A DNA stretch of 64,000 bases from Glandiceps talaboti (Eukaryota; Hemichordata; Enteropneusta; Spengelidae): the NCBI RefSeq assembly GCF_964340395.1, contig NC_135554.1, positions 6,564,975-6,628,974 of the forward strand, read 5' to 3'. The notes under the pieces were generated by a model. The model was not told where the DNA came from. It ran no database searches and worked only from the letters and a program-made list of their open reading frames with translations. A program made the position numbers and the translations under genes. Shown in pieces: positions 46,745 through 59,710 of the stretch. Numbering within the stretch: the stretch's first letter is position 1; each line of letters starts with the position of its first letter.

Positions 46745-48138
46745 ATGTCCGAATGCCTGAAGACAGAAAAGGTTGAAAGTGAAGATTTTATTAACAATGT
46801 ACGCCACTCTGATGTCAGATATTATCACAAAATGACTACAAATTTATACAATGTCAAGAGTCAAGACAGCGAAATGTTACATGTATTTCAAAGGTTAGTT
46901 TATTGTTTATTTCCTATGTCATGAACTGGTAAAAAGGGCAAACATTACACTTGGTGTTTGAACAGTAATGGGTAGCTCGAGTGAATCTTTGGTTAACTCT
47001 TGTCGACCGTCTGTTGTGTTAAAGTGGAGACATTTCACATTTACTATGATATATATAGGCAAGAGAACATGATATATCCAAGAAATGAGTACCCTTTATT
47101 GATATTCAACCATATACATAGATGTAGCATGATTCCCAAACACCCTAAATGGGAAGGGGTTTGTTGCTTCATTTTTTAAACTCTCCCTTCCACACACACT
47201 CAATACTTTTATTAACATGCCTTTTGGTCTGGCTTTACTAATCACTGTTGGTTGAAATATAATGCCAAGTGTAGTTGAATGTATAAACCAGGATATATTA
47301 TATAGAATAGAATAGAATCTTTATTGCATCTTAAAACTACATTCATCTGTGACAGTGTTTGGGGCCAGAACTAATACATGCATAAACTAGAGTAATATCA
47401 ATATGGTTTATACAATGAACGTTAGGTTAGATAAATGTTATGTATTATTGTATATGTTTCCTTATATATTTATTAGATGTTTATGTTTCTCAACAGGAAA
47501 GAATTGCCTTGCTTATTTAGATAATCACATTAAATGTTGTTTAAAAAAACAAAATAACAAAAAACACACAATACATTTTTACTGAGAATACTAGCATTAA
47601 TATTGCCACACACCTACACATCCATGACATTCAGGTATTTGTCCAATCTCTGAGGTCAAATGAAAGTAATTTCTCTTTCACAACACACTTATCTGTGATG
47701 ATTAGGAATCCATTCTAACTAAGAGTTTTTAATCACTGCCTCTAACTTAATTACCATGTTATTATGCACAGTGGAGTCATGATGGGTGAATGGTTAGTGT
47801 GACCGCCTTGGAATCTACAGGTTGCAGGTTTGAGCCCTGTCGCTGCCTGCTGTTTGTTTCTGAGTGGCTAAAGTCCTTGGGCAAGATTTGAACCACAACT
47901 GTGCCTCAGTCAACCCAACTGTATAATTGGGGACCTGGTAGGATGTAGGTTGCAATGTGAAGGCTTTAATCCTATGCGCTTAAATGTGGGAAAGCGCTAT
48001 ATAAGAACCCAACATTATTATTACTATTATTATGTAAGCACAATATTTGAATATGGGACAAGCTCACAAGATTTAAATTTAAATATAAATTTCTTCCTCA
48101 CAGAAAACTTGATGATCCAGCTATATGATGTGAGAACA
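46745..48138 (+). CDS. Possible two-exon small protein, 57 aa, unrecognised
   Basis: ATG at 46745 opens a frame (MSECLKTEKVESEDFINN...) running to a donor CAAAG|GTTAGT at 46893. The next strong acceptor, TTTCTTCCTCACAG at 48113, joins in frame and reaches TGA at 48138 after KLDDPAI. An upstream overlapping frame from 46585 (MSDDPANTLVIFTALTTK...) looks equally protein-like and stops at 46716, one base out of phase, so the true product may be longer with a frameshift. A CRE-like TGACGTCA lies 60-220 bp upstream. It lies inside the putative insertion; it may be a host-gene fragment or a real divergent gene. No family recognised. Confidence 0.25.
47757..48040 (+). mobile_element. tRNA-derived SINE with L2/CR1-like 3' tail
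   Basis: GATGGGTGAATGGTTAGTG resembles a tRNA A box and GCAGGTTTGAGCCCTGTC a B box 40 bp on, so an RNA polymerase III promoter. A body with GGGCAAGATTTGAACCACAA and TGCCTCAGTCAACCCAACTG follows. The end, AAAGCGCTATATAAGAACCC then (ATT)n, is the hairpin-plus-short-repeat tail shared with LINEs of the L2/CR1 type that mobilise such SINEs. Confidence 0.85.
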
Positions 48139-48984
48139 ACAAACAAATAAAGAAAACTAGGTGAGAATAATTTTATCTTACATGCATTTCTGTAATGCTG
48201 GGGAATCAGAAAATTCATGTTCACCAATCATGCATTTAGCACTCTAAAACAGAGTTCTGGTTTGGAAGAGGCTTGTTGTATACTGGGGCTGAGCATTAAT
48301 AGATTTCCAGGTTGTAATCAGGTATCATATCTGAAATATTCACCAGTAGAGAAGTGTCTAAGAAGTATGTTATTTTATACTTACCAATAAAAAGTATAAA
48401 ATCACATTATTAACAACAGAATTCACACTGTTAATACAGAGAGGTAACCATTTCAAGAATCTGCCCAAGCAATCAAGTATTTTTTTTGTTTTATTACTGT
48501 TTATTTTTCTCTCATAGAACAAAAAACATTTATAAGTACCAGGTATTACATTCGCATCAACCACTTTCATAAGTTTTAATATAGTACATAAATAATGTGT
48601 ATGAATCTTATTTGAGTAAAATGATATTCTGGTGCAATGATTTAGTCAGAAACTTGAAAAAATCTTGACAGATGTTGTCATGCACTGTCTGGTAAATACA
48701 TATCTCATTCTGACATATATGAGTACAAATGTCCACTGTTCTGCCATGTTTGTTCCAGTTCAATATTATTAGGTTTAAATTAATGTCCTTGTCTTCTTCT
48801 ACATTTTGTCATCTTTTCTATTTGAAACAAGATGTAGCTGCTGCCATAGCTGTAGCTTTGAAAGTTTTTCCAGTCACTAACTGCAACAAAAGAGTTTTAA
48901 TTTATCATTACATTTTACAGAAAATTCCTTGAATAGACTGTGTTAGTAGAAGGTTTCACATGAAGGCACAGTTTTAAAAAGTCT

Positions 48985-49225
48985 CACCAATACACAGTCT
49001 CTCATAAAGTTAGTGTTTATTGGGGCAGTTATTTGTAAATGCAATGTCCAAATATGGTATATTCATCCACAGACAAGTGATTTATCATCGCAGGAACCTA
49101 CTTATACTCTGTTTACATCTCTATAACAGTTGGGGTTCACTGATTGGATGAACAACTTTTTGTGCTTATTAAAGGAATTTGACCAGATATGGTTTAGTTA
49201 AACACCACATTGGCATCTAGACTGC
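48985..49225 (+). repeat. Dispersed repeat, copy B
   Basis: Ordered matches to 38000-38275 (GTTAGTGTTTATTGGGG, CCAAATATGGTA, ATGAACAACTTT, GGCATCTAGACT). Confidence 0.55.
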
Positions 49226-49374
49226 TGCCAGGTATCATGAACTGACAGACTAACACTTGGCAATGACCATAACAGGTGTGTGCAATTTAAAATGATAATG
49301 TCTTTATATTGATCAATATGTAAAGATGTTCCTATAAAAACAAAGTTGAACACAATCACAATAGCATAGTGTAG

Positions 49375-50070
49375 TGTAGTCATTAGTCAATCATAGCACA
49401 GTATAGAACAGTTCAGTAGGGTATGGTACAGTACTGTACAGTGCAATACAATACAGTATAGCATAGCTATAGTATAGTATAGTATAGTATGGTATGGTAT
49501 GGTATAGTATGGTATAGTATGGTATAGTATGGTATAGTATAGTATGGTATGGTATAGTATAGTATAGTATAATAGTATAGTATGGTATGGTATAGTATAG
49601 TATAGTATAGTATAGTATAGTATAGTATGGTATAGTATATTATGGTACAGTACAGTACAGTACAGTACAGTACAGTACAGTACAGTACAGTATAGTATAG
49701 TATAGTATAGAATTCAATAGTATAGTATATGGTATAGTACAGTATGGTACAGTACATTATAGTATAGTATAGTATAGTATAGTATAGTATAGTGTAGTAT
49801 GGTATAGTACAGTACAGTATAGTATAGTATAGTATATATATAGTATATAGTATAGTGTAGTATAGTGTAGTATAGTACCGGTATAAGTATAGTATAGTAT
49901 AAGTATGGTATAGTATAGAACAGTATAGTACAGTACAGTACAGTATAGTATAGTATAGTATAGTATAGTATAGTATAGTATAGTATAGTATAGTATAGTA
50001 TAGTACAGTACAGTATAGTATAGTATAGCATTGTATTGTATAGAATATTATGGTACAGCGCAATGCAGTA
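49375..50070. repeat. (TAGTA)n pentanucleotide satellite
   Basis: About 680 bp of TATAG, TACAG and TATGG pentamers. TACAG variants are clustered (49644-49690, 49928-49945, 50004-50012), showing local homogenisation. Frames of up to 217 codons over it are artefacts. Confidence 0.95.
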
Positions 50071-51602
50071 GAGAAATCTGTGATTGTGGGGATGTAGATG
50101 TAAGGACAGTTTGCAAACATTTAGGTGTAAGGAAACATCATGGTGAATATTTTGGTGTATGAACACATTGCGGAAAGCATTTAGCTGTAGTGAAAGTGAG
50201 CCAATGTAATACCGTGGAGCTATTGTACTTCTTGTCACAGTGTAGTCAAACATGTATTAAAGAACTGCTATAACAATTAATGCTCATTGTGTTGTGATCC
50301 ACATATTTTTTCAACATTAGTTCTTATGTTTATCCATTAATTTTATAAATTATTTATTTTATGCCATTCACAGGTATAAGTGAAACTTGAGATAGGGGAG
50401 CTGAGGAAAAAACAATTGATACTGTTTAGAATGGGAGTAATAAATCAAACAAGGTAAATATATGACAAGTCTAGTTGTAAATTGGTCACGTAAGAGAATT
50501 TCATACTACATTTTGGGAAATAGTTTCTGCATTAGTGAACAACATCATTGTGTGGACAAATTTTAGGAAAATAACACCCTAGAAAATTCTGACATTTTTT
50601 GTAGACTTTGCTTTCGGGAGAGTCAGTCATATCATACTTTCACATCACAAAAGTTTCACATTTTTGCAAAGAAACACCAATTTGAATCTTACTTCACATG
50701 TTCATTGTTCTGTGATGCCTCATGGGAGTCAACAAACATGCACATACATTTGATGAACAAGTAAATATTCATGACACCTTCGTACTTATTACTTTAAAAA
50801 AGTCATGAGTATTTATTGTTTATCTAATATTGTTTGTTAACTCTGATGAGGCAATACAATAATTGTGAAACAAGTTAGTTTGGCATTTCTTGGCAATCTT
50901 GTGAAACCCAAACCCAAAGTTTTATGAAAATGGCCTTATTACCTGGAGTGAGTATTCCCTTTTAAAGAATTTCCTGTGATTAAAAAACTGACAAATGATA
51001 TTTTTATAAGAATGTGGAGGTGTCATAACAACTATGAAGCATATTACCTGAAATACACATTTAGTTCAGTATCCAAAAAGTTGGCATTTAATCAGGAGTG
51101 TTTATCAATCTACAGGAACAAACAAGAAATGACAGTGAAACAAGAAACTAGTAGTAAACAATGTGGCTTTACAAACAGTCAGATACACAAACTAAATGTA
51201 GACAAAAAACACTCAAACTGTTTCTTAGAACAGAAAGATTTGGGAACCATGACATGTACAACAAAAAGGGAAATTCATGGTATGACCATCAAGTGTCCAA
51301 CACATTAATAAATGTTCAACACATAATTTTGGTGGGGAACTACAAATAAAATTCACTTTAGATAAAACTCAGATAGATTTACCTGCTTGCTGTCATTAAG
51401 AAAAGCATTGATGTATAGGAAATGTCTTGACTTACTTAATGTTAAGTGTGACTGTCTAGAGGTACATATTTTAATCCTTATTTAATATGATATTATGTTT
51501 CATGTCATCAATATCATAATAATAGAAGAATCTATAACACTTGATACTATCTTGATTGATAATTCATTGTCAGTAAAGTTGGAATGTTCTTTCTTTTAAC
51601 AG

Positions 51603-51707
51603 ATCAGGTATGTCAAATTGGTTGGTGCTTTTGGATTTTACGAAGATAAACAAACAGGCCTTAGACTACCTCTTACAGATTGGCTAGGTGTGAGAGAGTC
51701 AAACTGA
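51603..51707 (+). CDS. Possible terminal coding exon, unrecognised
   Basis: A strong acceptor (TTCTTTCTTTTAACAG) opens a frame that reads RYVKLVGAFGFYEDKQ then TGLRLPLTDWLGVRESN and stops at TGA 51707. The composition looks protein-like, but I can not link it in frame to an upstream exon. The minus strand at 51384-51458 also holds an exon-like frame (SHLTLSKSRHFLYINAF) before a GTAAAT donor. Confidence 0.25.
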   Translation: MRYVKLVGAFGFYEDKQTGLRLPLTDWLGVRESN

Positions 51708-52596
51708 TAAAGACAATCACCTCAAAAGAGCCTGTCACTGTCAACTGTACATATTTCAAGCCCCTAAGACTCTAATACCTGTTGCAGTCATAAATAATTT
51801 TGTTAACTGACTACAGTTTATGAATGTACACATGTAGACAGTGATACTTTATTTGTTTGTGACTGGCATGAAATGTATGTCTGTGCATAGGTTATCATTC
51901 CCACAAATCTTTGTCACAATATATATGTGTATCAAATTTGTGTTGTTACACATACATGTCAAAAACAGTGGAAAAATCTTGTTAGTCTTCATTAGTCAAG
52001 AAGTTTGAAAACTTCAAGTTATTGTTACTGATTAAAGTGTATGACATCAATAAGCAATACTTCATAAATATAAATTATGGTACACAGTTTAGCATAGAGA
52101 CTTATCATCTCCACAATATAATGTTGAAAGTTTTTTGATATACATGTAATACACCAAATCAAGTCCCCACATTATGTAGTTTGATGTATCACTACTGATT
52201 ATAGCTTAATGTATTTGGGTTCATACTCTCCTGAGTTTATATGTACATAGACAAAGAGTATTATGAAAGAAAGGCTTGAAATTAAAAAAATACTGTTTAC
52301 AGTACTATTGTTGTGAAAGAATGTGTGAAACATTTCTTGAATGATGGATTATGATCATCACAACTTGTCACTGAACAAAGTGAACTTTTCAAAATGTAAC
52401 TACATGTATGGTACAATGTGCTGTCGTCTGTTAATGGTACATTGTATAGCCAGAGAACTTTTTTATTTTATTTTACTACACCTATACAATTAGTCATATT
52501 AACGTATTGTGATATCTTCAGAAAATAATTTTGAAAGCAAAGTATTTTTTAAAAACGAAAATTTAGTGCAGACTTTTACAACTTTGTATGAATCTC

Positions 52597-52971
52597 AAAG
52601 GGGCACAGACAGAGTTTAGACAGTTTTTACTTTGGTTAGTAATAAAAAATACTTGACATAAAACCATGGCTAAACTTATCAAGTATAGTGTTTACAACTA
52701 TTCATGTAGCCATGATATGTCACTTTTTGCCAACCATCCAACTCATGTGTTGTTCATGTAATGACAGGGATTTCCTCAGATTTGTTTTTGATACGTACCA
52801 ACAATTATATCATCAAATCTTTCATATATTATATCTAAATACCAGGATTGAGTTATATCAGTATCAAGTAATGAATGAGTGTGCTTCAGTAAGTAGAATA
52901 CAATATGTAACACTTCATAGGCAACAAAAAACTGTGTCCAAAAACTCTTAACTCAGCCTGTGCCCCTTTAA
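52597..52971 (+). mobile_element. MITE of the TTAAAGGG-CACAG family, 375 bp
   Basis: Starts AAAGGGGCACAGACAGAGTT and ends AACTCAGCCTGTGCCCCTTT. The interior matches 9125-9292 and 9979-10344 (TTTGATACGTA, TTGAGTTATATCAGT, CAGTAAGTAGAATAC). The plus frame 52688-52951 is explained by this repeat. Confidence 0.75.
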
Positions 52972-53859
52972 GCCTACCTTGGGTAGATTTTAGTAAAAAA
53001 TAATTAGGATACAAGCGTAATATGACAATATCACATTATCAAATCCGTTTTTTGTTGCATATATGTTGATGTATATACATTTACAGTTTACGCAGTCAAA
53101 CTTGCTACATGTTCAAAACTGTAATTTGAAGAGAAAGAATGAACAATGCGAGATTGTGAAATAAAATAGTTCAATGTGAGATAATAAAAAAAAACCGACA
53201 ACACATAAGTGACTATGGTGATTTATGAGAACACTTGATTTTGTGCATGTAATGATATTTATCAGATGTATTGTTATTAAAATATCAAAAAATTGGTAAC
53301 TTTTCAAATCAAATTTAGAAATATGAAGTGTCTTTACTAATTGGTAGACAAAGTTTTATGATGTAACATTCAGTGACTTTTGTAAAAATGCTATCTATAT
53401 AAATTGCATCTACTGATCTAGAATAAATATTGTCACTTTGAGTTTGATTGACATGTGTAAGTTTGTGTGTCTTACCTTTGAGCGTTTACACTTCATGGCC
53501 CCAGGTACAAACACATATACTTGAGTTTTGTGTTGCTTTTATCCAAGATCAAAACTAGGTATACGTGTAAAACAATGTTTGTAGCACATTTTCTGAGACC
53601 ATGATGTAGAAACGATCGAGTATGGCAGAACAGCTGATGAACGTTGACCTGTGTGTAGCAGACGTCGACTCACATGATGATCGTACTTGGATCCGGAGAT
53701 AAGCCACAGCCAGAGTGATGTATAATTCTGACCTACTAAACAAAAAATAATCGTCCCTGCCCCCAAAATATGAGGTTTTGAACCCCCAAAACCGGCCAAA
53801 ACCCCCCGTATAACCCCTTCTCAAACTGAGGAATTGTGGGTAATTTTCGAGGTCAGGGG

Positions 53860-54114
53860 TCCACAGTAACACTCGCGGTACGGCGAAGGTACACTAGTGG
53901 TACGCCACGCGCAGTAACAGAGCAGAGAGTTACGCTACGTAACTCCAACTCTCAGTTACGGAACGGAGTGTACTGCCGATGTAACTCTCTACACTGAGTA
54001 ACTCGGCGGAGTGTACTTCTGAAAGATCTAGGTATACCCTTGTACCAGAGAAGCGAGTACCAGCGAAGGTACACGGGAGTACATCTAGAGTTACGCTTGT
54101 GGGGAATTTGCGTG
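53860..54114. repeat. Right subterminal GTAAC/GTACAC array
   Basis: GTAACACTC, GTTACGCTACGTAACTC, GGAGTGTACT and GAAGGTACAC words mirror the style of the left array and run into the terminal GGGGAATTTGCGTG. The 79- to 105-codon minus frames here lack any domain. Confidence 0.7.
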
Positions 54115-54870
54115 TGTAAGAGTCAAATTTATTTCTCCATGTTCCTAACATAAAAGTTCTAGTTGTCACCTTGAAAGTATAGTGATGTCATCATTTGAAA
54201 TACAATTTGCTGTAAATAAATGATCTCTCACCTAGATTCATTGTTCTAGAACACACGGTGAACTTTCTACCAGAATATTTAAGATTGAGATTCAAGATCA
54301 TGCCTTATGAAAATTGTTCACGTGTAAGACAAGTGTTGATCACGCCATTGTAAAATTAAGTATTGATTTGAATTCGATAATCAACAAGTTATCTTGTTTA
54401 CTAGTACTAATCGATGTTGTTTAACCAAAACACTTGACAATTGTTAGCTACTAGAGATAAATGTATTAGTACAGGATTAGTAGATAAATCAACATATTAT
54501 TAGATCACGCTGTTGTTAGCTCCTGTTTGTAAGTAAGTAGTACAAAGGTGAATCATACGATGAGTTTGGTAAAATATGCCAAAATTCCAAATATGACATT
54601 TCCGGATGGTAACACTATTACTAATAGTATTAGGGACGCAGGCCGAATTTATACGTACAAGTATTTGGGCACGGCACTATTTTTGCTGCATATTTAAAAG
54701 TACCCACCGTATTGTACTTACTGAAGCACATACACTTAACCACCACTAGTAATCGACTGAACTCAAACAAGGTATTAAGATATAACTCATAAATGATCCG
54801 ATGACGTAATTTATTATACGTATCAAAAATATTCAGGAAATCCGTCCGATGCAATCAACTGTCCTTTCAT

Positions 54871-54906
<36 letters not shown>

Positions 54907-54917
54907 TATTTCTTTCT

Positions 54918-54948
<31 letters not shown>

Positions 54949-55548
54949 TCGGATGACCAACGGGAGCCTCTAGCCCCATTTCTAACCATGCCAGACGATT
55001 GTCGTAATGTTATAGAAGACATTAATCGACATTAACAATTTACACAACATACTAGAATGTGGTTTTTGTTTAAATATTGTACTTGGCTAATAATGCTTAC
55101 AAATCAACTTGTGCTACTTTAAGTTTTAAAAGTAAAATTTCTCCAGTTAGTGATATCGAAGACAATCAACTGTAAAGAGAGTTCATAATTATGTGTGGGT
55201 GGTATACGTGTCTTCGTTGCTGGTCATACCGTTTGTATTTGTGGGTGGTTTCTATCGATATTCTCTGTGCTAATGCGTCTGTATGTTGACATGTATCATT
55301 ACCAAGTACTGTTTCTTCATTTCTGGTCATCAAAATGTCCCCCCCCAAAAAAAATAAAATAAAAACATATACAAATACCACAAGAAAACAATAAATATTT
55401 TATACAAATATCCACCTTGTACTAAAGCTGATATATAACAATACATCATGTAATGTTTTACCAAAACTTTGAAAGAAAGTATATATGTGTCTGAGTACAT
55501 GAAGATACAAATTAAAGTATTGTCACTCTAGAGTCGAGAATACGTCTG

Positions 55549-55914
55549 TTAAAGTGACACAGGCTGAGTTCATAAGTTTTTTGCTGAAGTGGAAAATATT
55601 TACAAAAACTTCGATTAAAATATTCTAGTATAAGGTTAATGTCAGTGCATGCCTTCTATATATGACGTTACAATTTCTGTTCTGGTAGTGTTAGAACTGT
55701 TGATTGCATAGTAGTGAGTTCCTGAACATTTTTGATACTATAATAAATTACGTCATTGGACTGCTTATAAGTTATACCTTAATACACCAGGTTTGAGTTC
55801 AGTCAATTGCAAGTGATAGTTAAGTATACATCAGTAAGTAGAATACTGTGAGTACCTTTTAATATGCAAATTTCATTTCAAAAACACACATAAATTCAGC
55901 CTGTGGCCCTTTAA
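55549..55914. mobile_element. MITE copy inside duplication copy 2
   Basis: Duplicate of 9979-10344, with the same TTAAAG ends. Confidence 0.7.
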
Positions 55915-57144
55915 ATATGTATATAGCAGCTTTGTATGGAACGATATGAAATTCAAACTATTTCTGGTCACACAGATATTACTAAGCTTAATGCTGGTTG
56001 CACCTTTTTTACACAATTTTTTTATATTTGTGTGTTTCAGTAAATCGAAGTAATAGAAGACACTTTCTTGACTTGTGTAAGTCATAATTGGTCTCTGTCC
56101 CGTAATTTATGACGTCACAAGGCTAAAGCGTGTGATTTTTTTTAGTAAAGTCTTATTAGGTTTTCCTGTCGGCGAAATAGTAACCATAACTACGACAGGG
56201 AATGAACGTACGTTTATGAAGTGTTGCCAGTCAATAAATGTTCAGTAATACACCCACGCCCTCACCCCACCCCCGGCCATGAATTAGGTATTGAGATGTT
56301 TAAAAAATGACAATATCTGTATACAATGCCAAATATTGGGTACGGCATTTAATTCCCTTTTTGTATTTTCACAATTCTAGAATACGCGTTGACTTGTAAG
56401 CATCTATGTCAGGACGGTAATCTCGCAGATTATAGCTACAGGCGTATGTCACAGGGCATGATGCCTACGGTACGGGAGTTTTACTCGAGAGGGGGGGGCT
56501 ACTCCCGTTATTTGAGTATACGTATATATGTCGCCTTTTGGGGTGCGTTTTCTTATAGCATAGCCCTTTGGTCTAAAATGGGGTCTGTTTTTCCCGAGCT
56601 GAAGAGTCTAAAACGGGATCCACTTTGCATTATTTTCGATTTTCCTCGGTCTAAAATGTCTTTGGCAACCAGTCTGTCTCTCTGTGTCTCCATTGTCTCT
56701 TACCAAATCATAACTCTCATTATTTGCCCCAAAATTCCTAAGGAAAATATATTTAGGTCTAAACTTTCATCTTTTAAAAACCTGTAATGGTCTAAAATGA
56801 GGGTATTGATTTTTGGTCAAAGTGAGTCTAAAATGGAGCTGGGTTTCCAGCACTGGCCACACAACCCTACCAGAGATTGCCACTGGTATCGCCCCAGGGA
56901 GTTTAACAGCCATAAGATGAAATCGTTTGACAGAACAGCACTAAATTGTGCAATTTTATTTATACTCTTTGTGTGTTTGTGAATACGGGTCCATTATTTC
57001 CAAGATAATTGAATTCGCATTTGCAATGTGTACACCTAAGAATAGAAGTCACAGCTGGAAGGTTCATGAATAGTTCTACTATACAAAAACAAGGGTAGAG
57101 TGTCTGTATGTACAAACATGACTACCAGGTGAAGTACGTACACG

Positions 57145-57300
<156 letters not shown>

Positions 57301-58501
57301 TCTCTGTCTGAGTTTTTGTATGTACATTAGTGTGTGAGGTTATCCGTGCGTGTCTTAACCACCTTTTTTTGGTCTGAGCTTGCGTGTACGTGTGTTTTTG
57401 GGGATGTCAACGATTCAAAGTCCATTGGACTGGTTGCCTTAATATTTGCTCGAATGTTAATTATGTTGTTTAGTTGGGAAATTGTTCAAAAGATACTAAA
57501 ACCATAGGTTAGCAATTTTAATTTCTCTAATCTAACAAAGTGTGTTTTTAGTCAAAGAGTATTCAACTCAAACGCTCATGAGTGTACATACCCAAAGTTT
57601 TTAGTTCAAGGCTAGGTTATCATACCATGAATATATGTGTGTGGATATAGGCTGGGCCAGAGTGTCAACAACCCATTTATGTACTAGATTGCATTGTATT
57701 TGATGGAGTGCTAGATGGTGTAATGTAAGATGAGGGACAATAGATAGAAACGGTGATAAACATGACCACGCCCAAGGCAACTACATTTCTGAAGTGTTCC
57801 AACTTTACAGTCGAAGTCTTTTAGGTTACTGACTACAGGTGAACATTTAAAAAAAATGTTTTGTTAGATATTATATAATTTACTCGTAATATTATACACC
57901 TGAGACAGTATTGAATCACCTAAACATATTTTTGTAGCTGTATACATGATAAATCAAATAAAATCAAATTGATTTTCGGGGCCTCGCCCAAAAATCAGCG
58001 CCCTCAACGGCGATCATGATTTCAACCTGTTACTGCAATATTTACGGATAAGATCAATTATAGATTGACATGCACAATATGTAATTATTGGTATTTTAAC
58101 AATTTACAGCGAATAGATTGTGGTGGTCTGATCAAAAACGATACTACGGTTACAAATTTAACTAATGTAATTTTATTATGGTGACTCAAAAGATTCAAAA
58201 CCGAGCTTTCGCTCAAGATTTAAACTTGTCACTACGTCACCTGCGGATAACACTGACCACTATTTAACAGATGCAATGTCTTTTTGTAAGTAACTAACCA
58301 ATTATTTGTGACTATATTTAGTTACTTGATGAGAAAAAGATAACCCCAATTGCATCTAGTGTGTGTTTTAAGTGCTTCCCGTTGCAACGATTGATGACAG
58401 ACACTTGAAATATTAGCGTCCTATAGAACAACGAAATACAAACTGTACAGACGTCTTTAATTATTGTTACGCTATTAAACTTATAAAACCCATCCACTGA
58501 G

Positions 58502-58829
58502 TTAAAGGGGCACAAGTTGAGTTTAGACTTCGTTGCGGTGAGGGAGGGGAGGGGGGTGCAAATTAGTTCCTGTTACTGAACTCGTAGTATTATCCTATTT
58601 ATCTGAATATAGAACTGTTAAACGATCCGATGACGTAATTTATTATACGCATGGAATGTGTCGATGAATTAAATCAACTGTTCTAAGAATGGCAGAAGAC
58701 AATTGTAATGTCATAGAAGATATACATCGACATTTCGTTATACTAGAGTAGTTTATTCAAGGTTTTATGTCCGAGTATTTTCACTCGAGTAAAAAAATTA
58801 TAAATTCAGCTTATGCCTCTTCAGTTTAA
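58502..58829. mobile_element. Duplicate of the diverged MITE at 12811
   Basis: Same ends and interior as 12811-13139; the CAA tract after it differs slightly in length. Confidence 0.55.
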
Positions 58830-59628
58830 TACTCTTATACCACCAACAACAACAACAACAACAACAAAAATAACAACAAATAACAACAGAGAAGAAATGT
58901 ATTTGTGTACAATATATCATTAACAACATTTTTTGAAAATATTTCTTTATTTTCTCTTTCCGAATTTGTAAAAAGGTCGCAAGAAATTTCCAAACAAATA
59001 TATGGTGGTGTAATAATTAGAGAGAAACCAAAAATGCGTTCGTATGTGGGCTTTAAGAGTTTATTCGGAGTTGAGAAATATGTACACTTGAATTGTGAAG
59101 TTCTTCAAACCTTTGCATGTTTTCGTTGTTCATGTCTGCCATTAGCTATTGAAGTTGGTAGACGTGAGTGAGGGTATACACTGTAGAGTTAGATTTTGTA
59201 AGGTGTGAAAAACAAATATAAAGGTAGAAGATGAGTATCATTTCATGTTTGAATACTCAGTGTACAATGATCTGAGGATGAAATATATTCCTAAAGATTT
59301 TGCACTGTACGCTAATCTTTGTAAATTGAACCCTTTAATAGTGCTCCAAGGATGGCGTCATTAGAAACTTGTCAATGTATATTCATATTGAAAGACTTCA
59401 AGTTTTCAGAGCCGTAAGGAAAGCTTGTCTAATAACTGCCGACTCTGTATACATAAACACTTTATTTGAAATTATTTACTTTTATTTATACATTTATGTT
59501 GTACTTTCAACTTTTGTATCTTATATAATTAATAGTCTTGATTTAAAAAAATTCAAAGTGTAACATCTATGCAAATGTAAATAAAATGCTTTATTTTCTC
59601 TTACAAGCAGAGCACACGTTCGGATATT

Positions 59629-59710
59629 ATGTTATCGTCAATAGCCAGGTTTATCGTCTTCCTCCTGGTTCCTATCTGGACTGCGTCGCAAGTGAATGGT
59701 CTAGATGCAG
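59629..59710 (+). CDS. Signal-peptide exon of a duplicated ectodomain gene
   Basis: Same 82-bp exon as 13938-14019, with intact ATG, signal peptide and GTAAGG donor in phase 1. The rest of this second gene would lie beyond 64000. If the duplication is complete, a paralogous ectodomain gene starts here. Confidence 0.65.

Larger units (their letters stand above)
46015..54114. mobile_element. Putative 8.1-kb insertion with CACGCAAATTCCCC inverted ends
   Basis: The left end reads CACGCAAATTCCCC at 46016 and the right end GGGGAATTTGCGTG ending at 54114, a perfect 14-bp inverted repeat. Next to both tips are GC-richer arrays of GTAAC, GTACAC and GATGTAAC words (about 530 bp left, 255 bp right) unlike anything else in the window; such subterminal arrays resemble transposase binding sites. 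The left flank is a broken MITE; the two bases after the right end fit the continuation of that MITE, then the tandem-duplication copy begins. No target duplication is evident. Inside are a SINE (47757-48040), a pentanucleotide satellite, a MITE and scattered exon-like pieces, but no transposase that I can recognise. It could instead be two related end fragments with unrelated DNA between. Confidence 0.45.

Noticed and set aside
49467-50253. 217- and 179-codon minus-strand frames
   Set aside because: Encoded by the TATAG pentamer satellite; no stop arises because of the repeat composition.
52688-52951. 87-codon frame similar to the minus frame at 9062-9286
   Set aside because: The similarity comes from shared MITE sequence, not a gene family.
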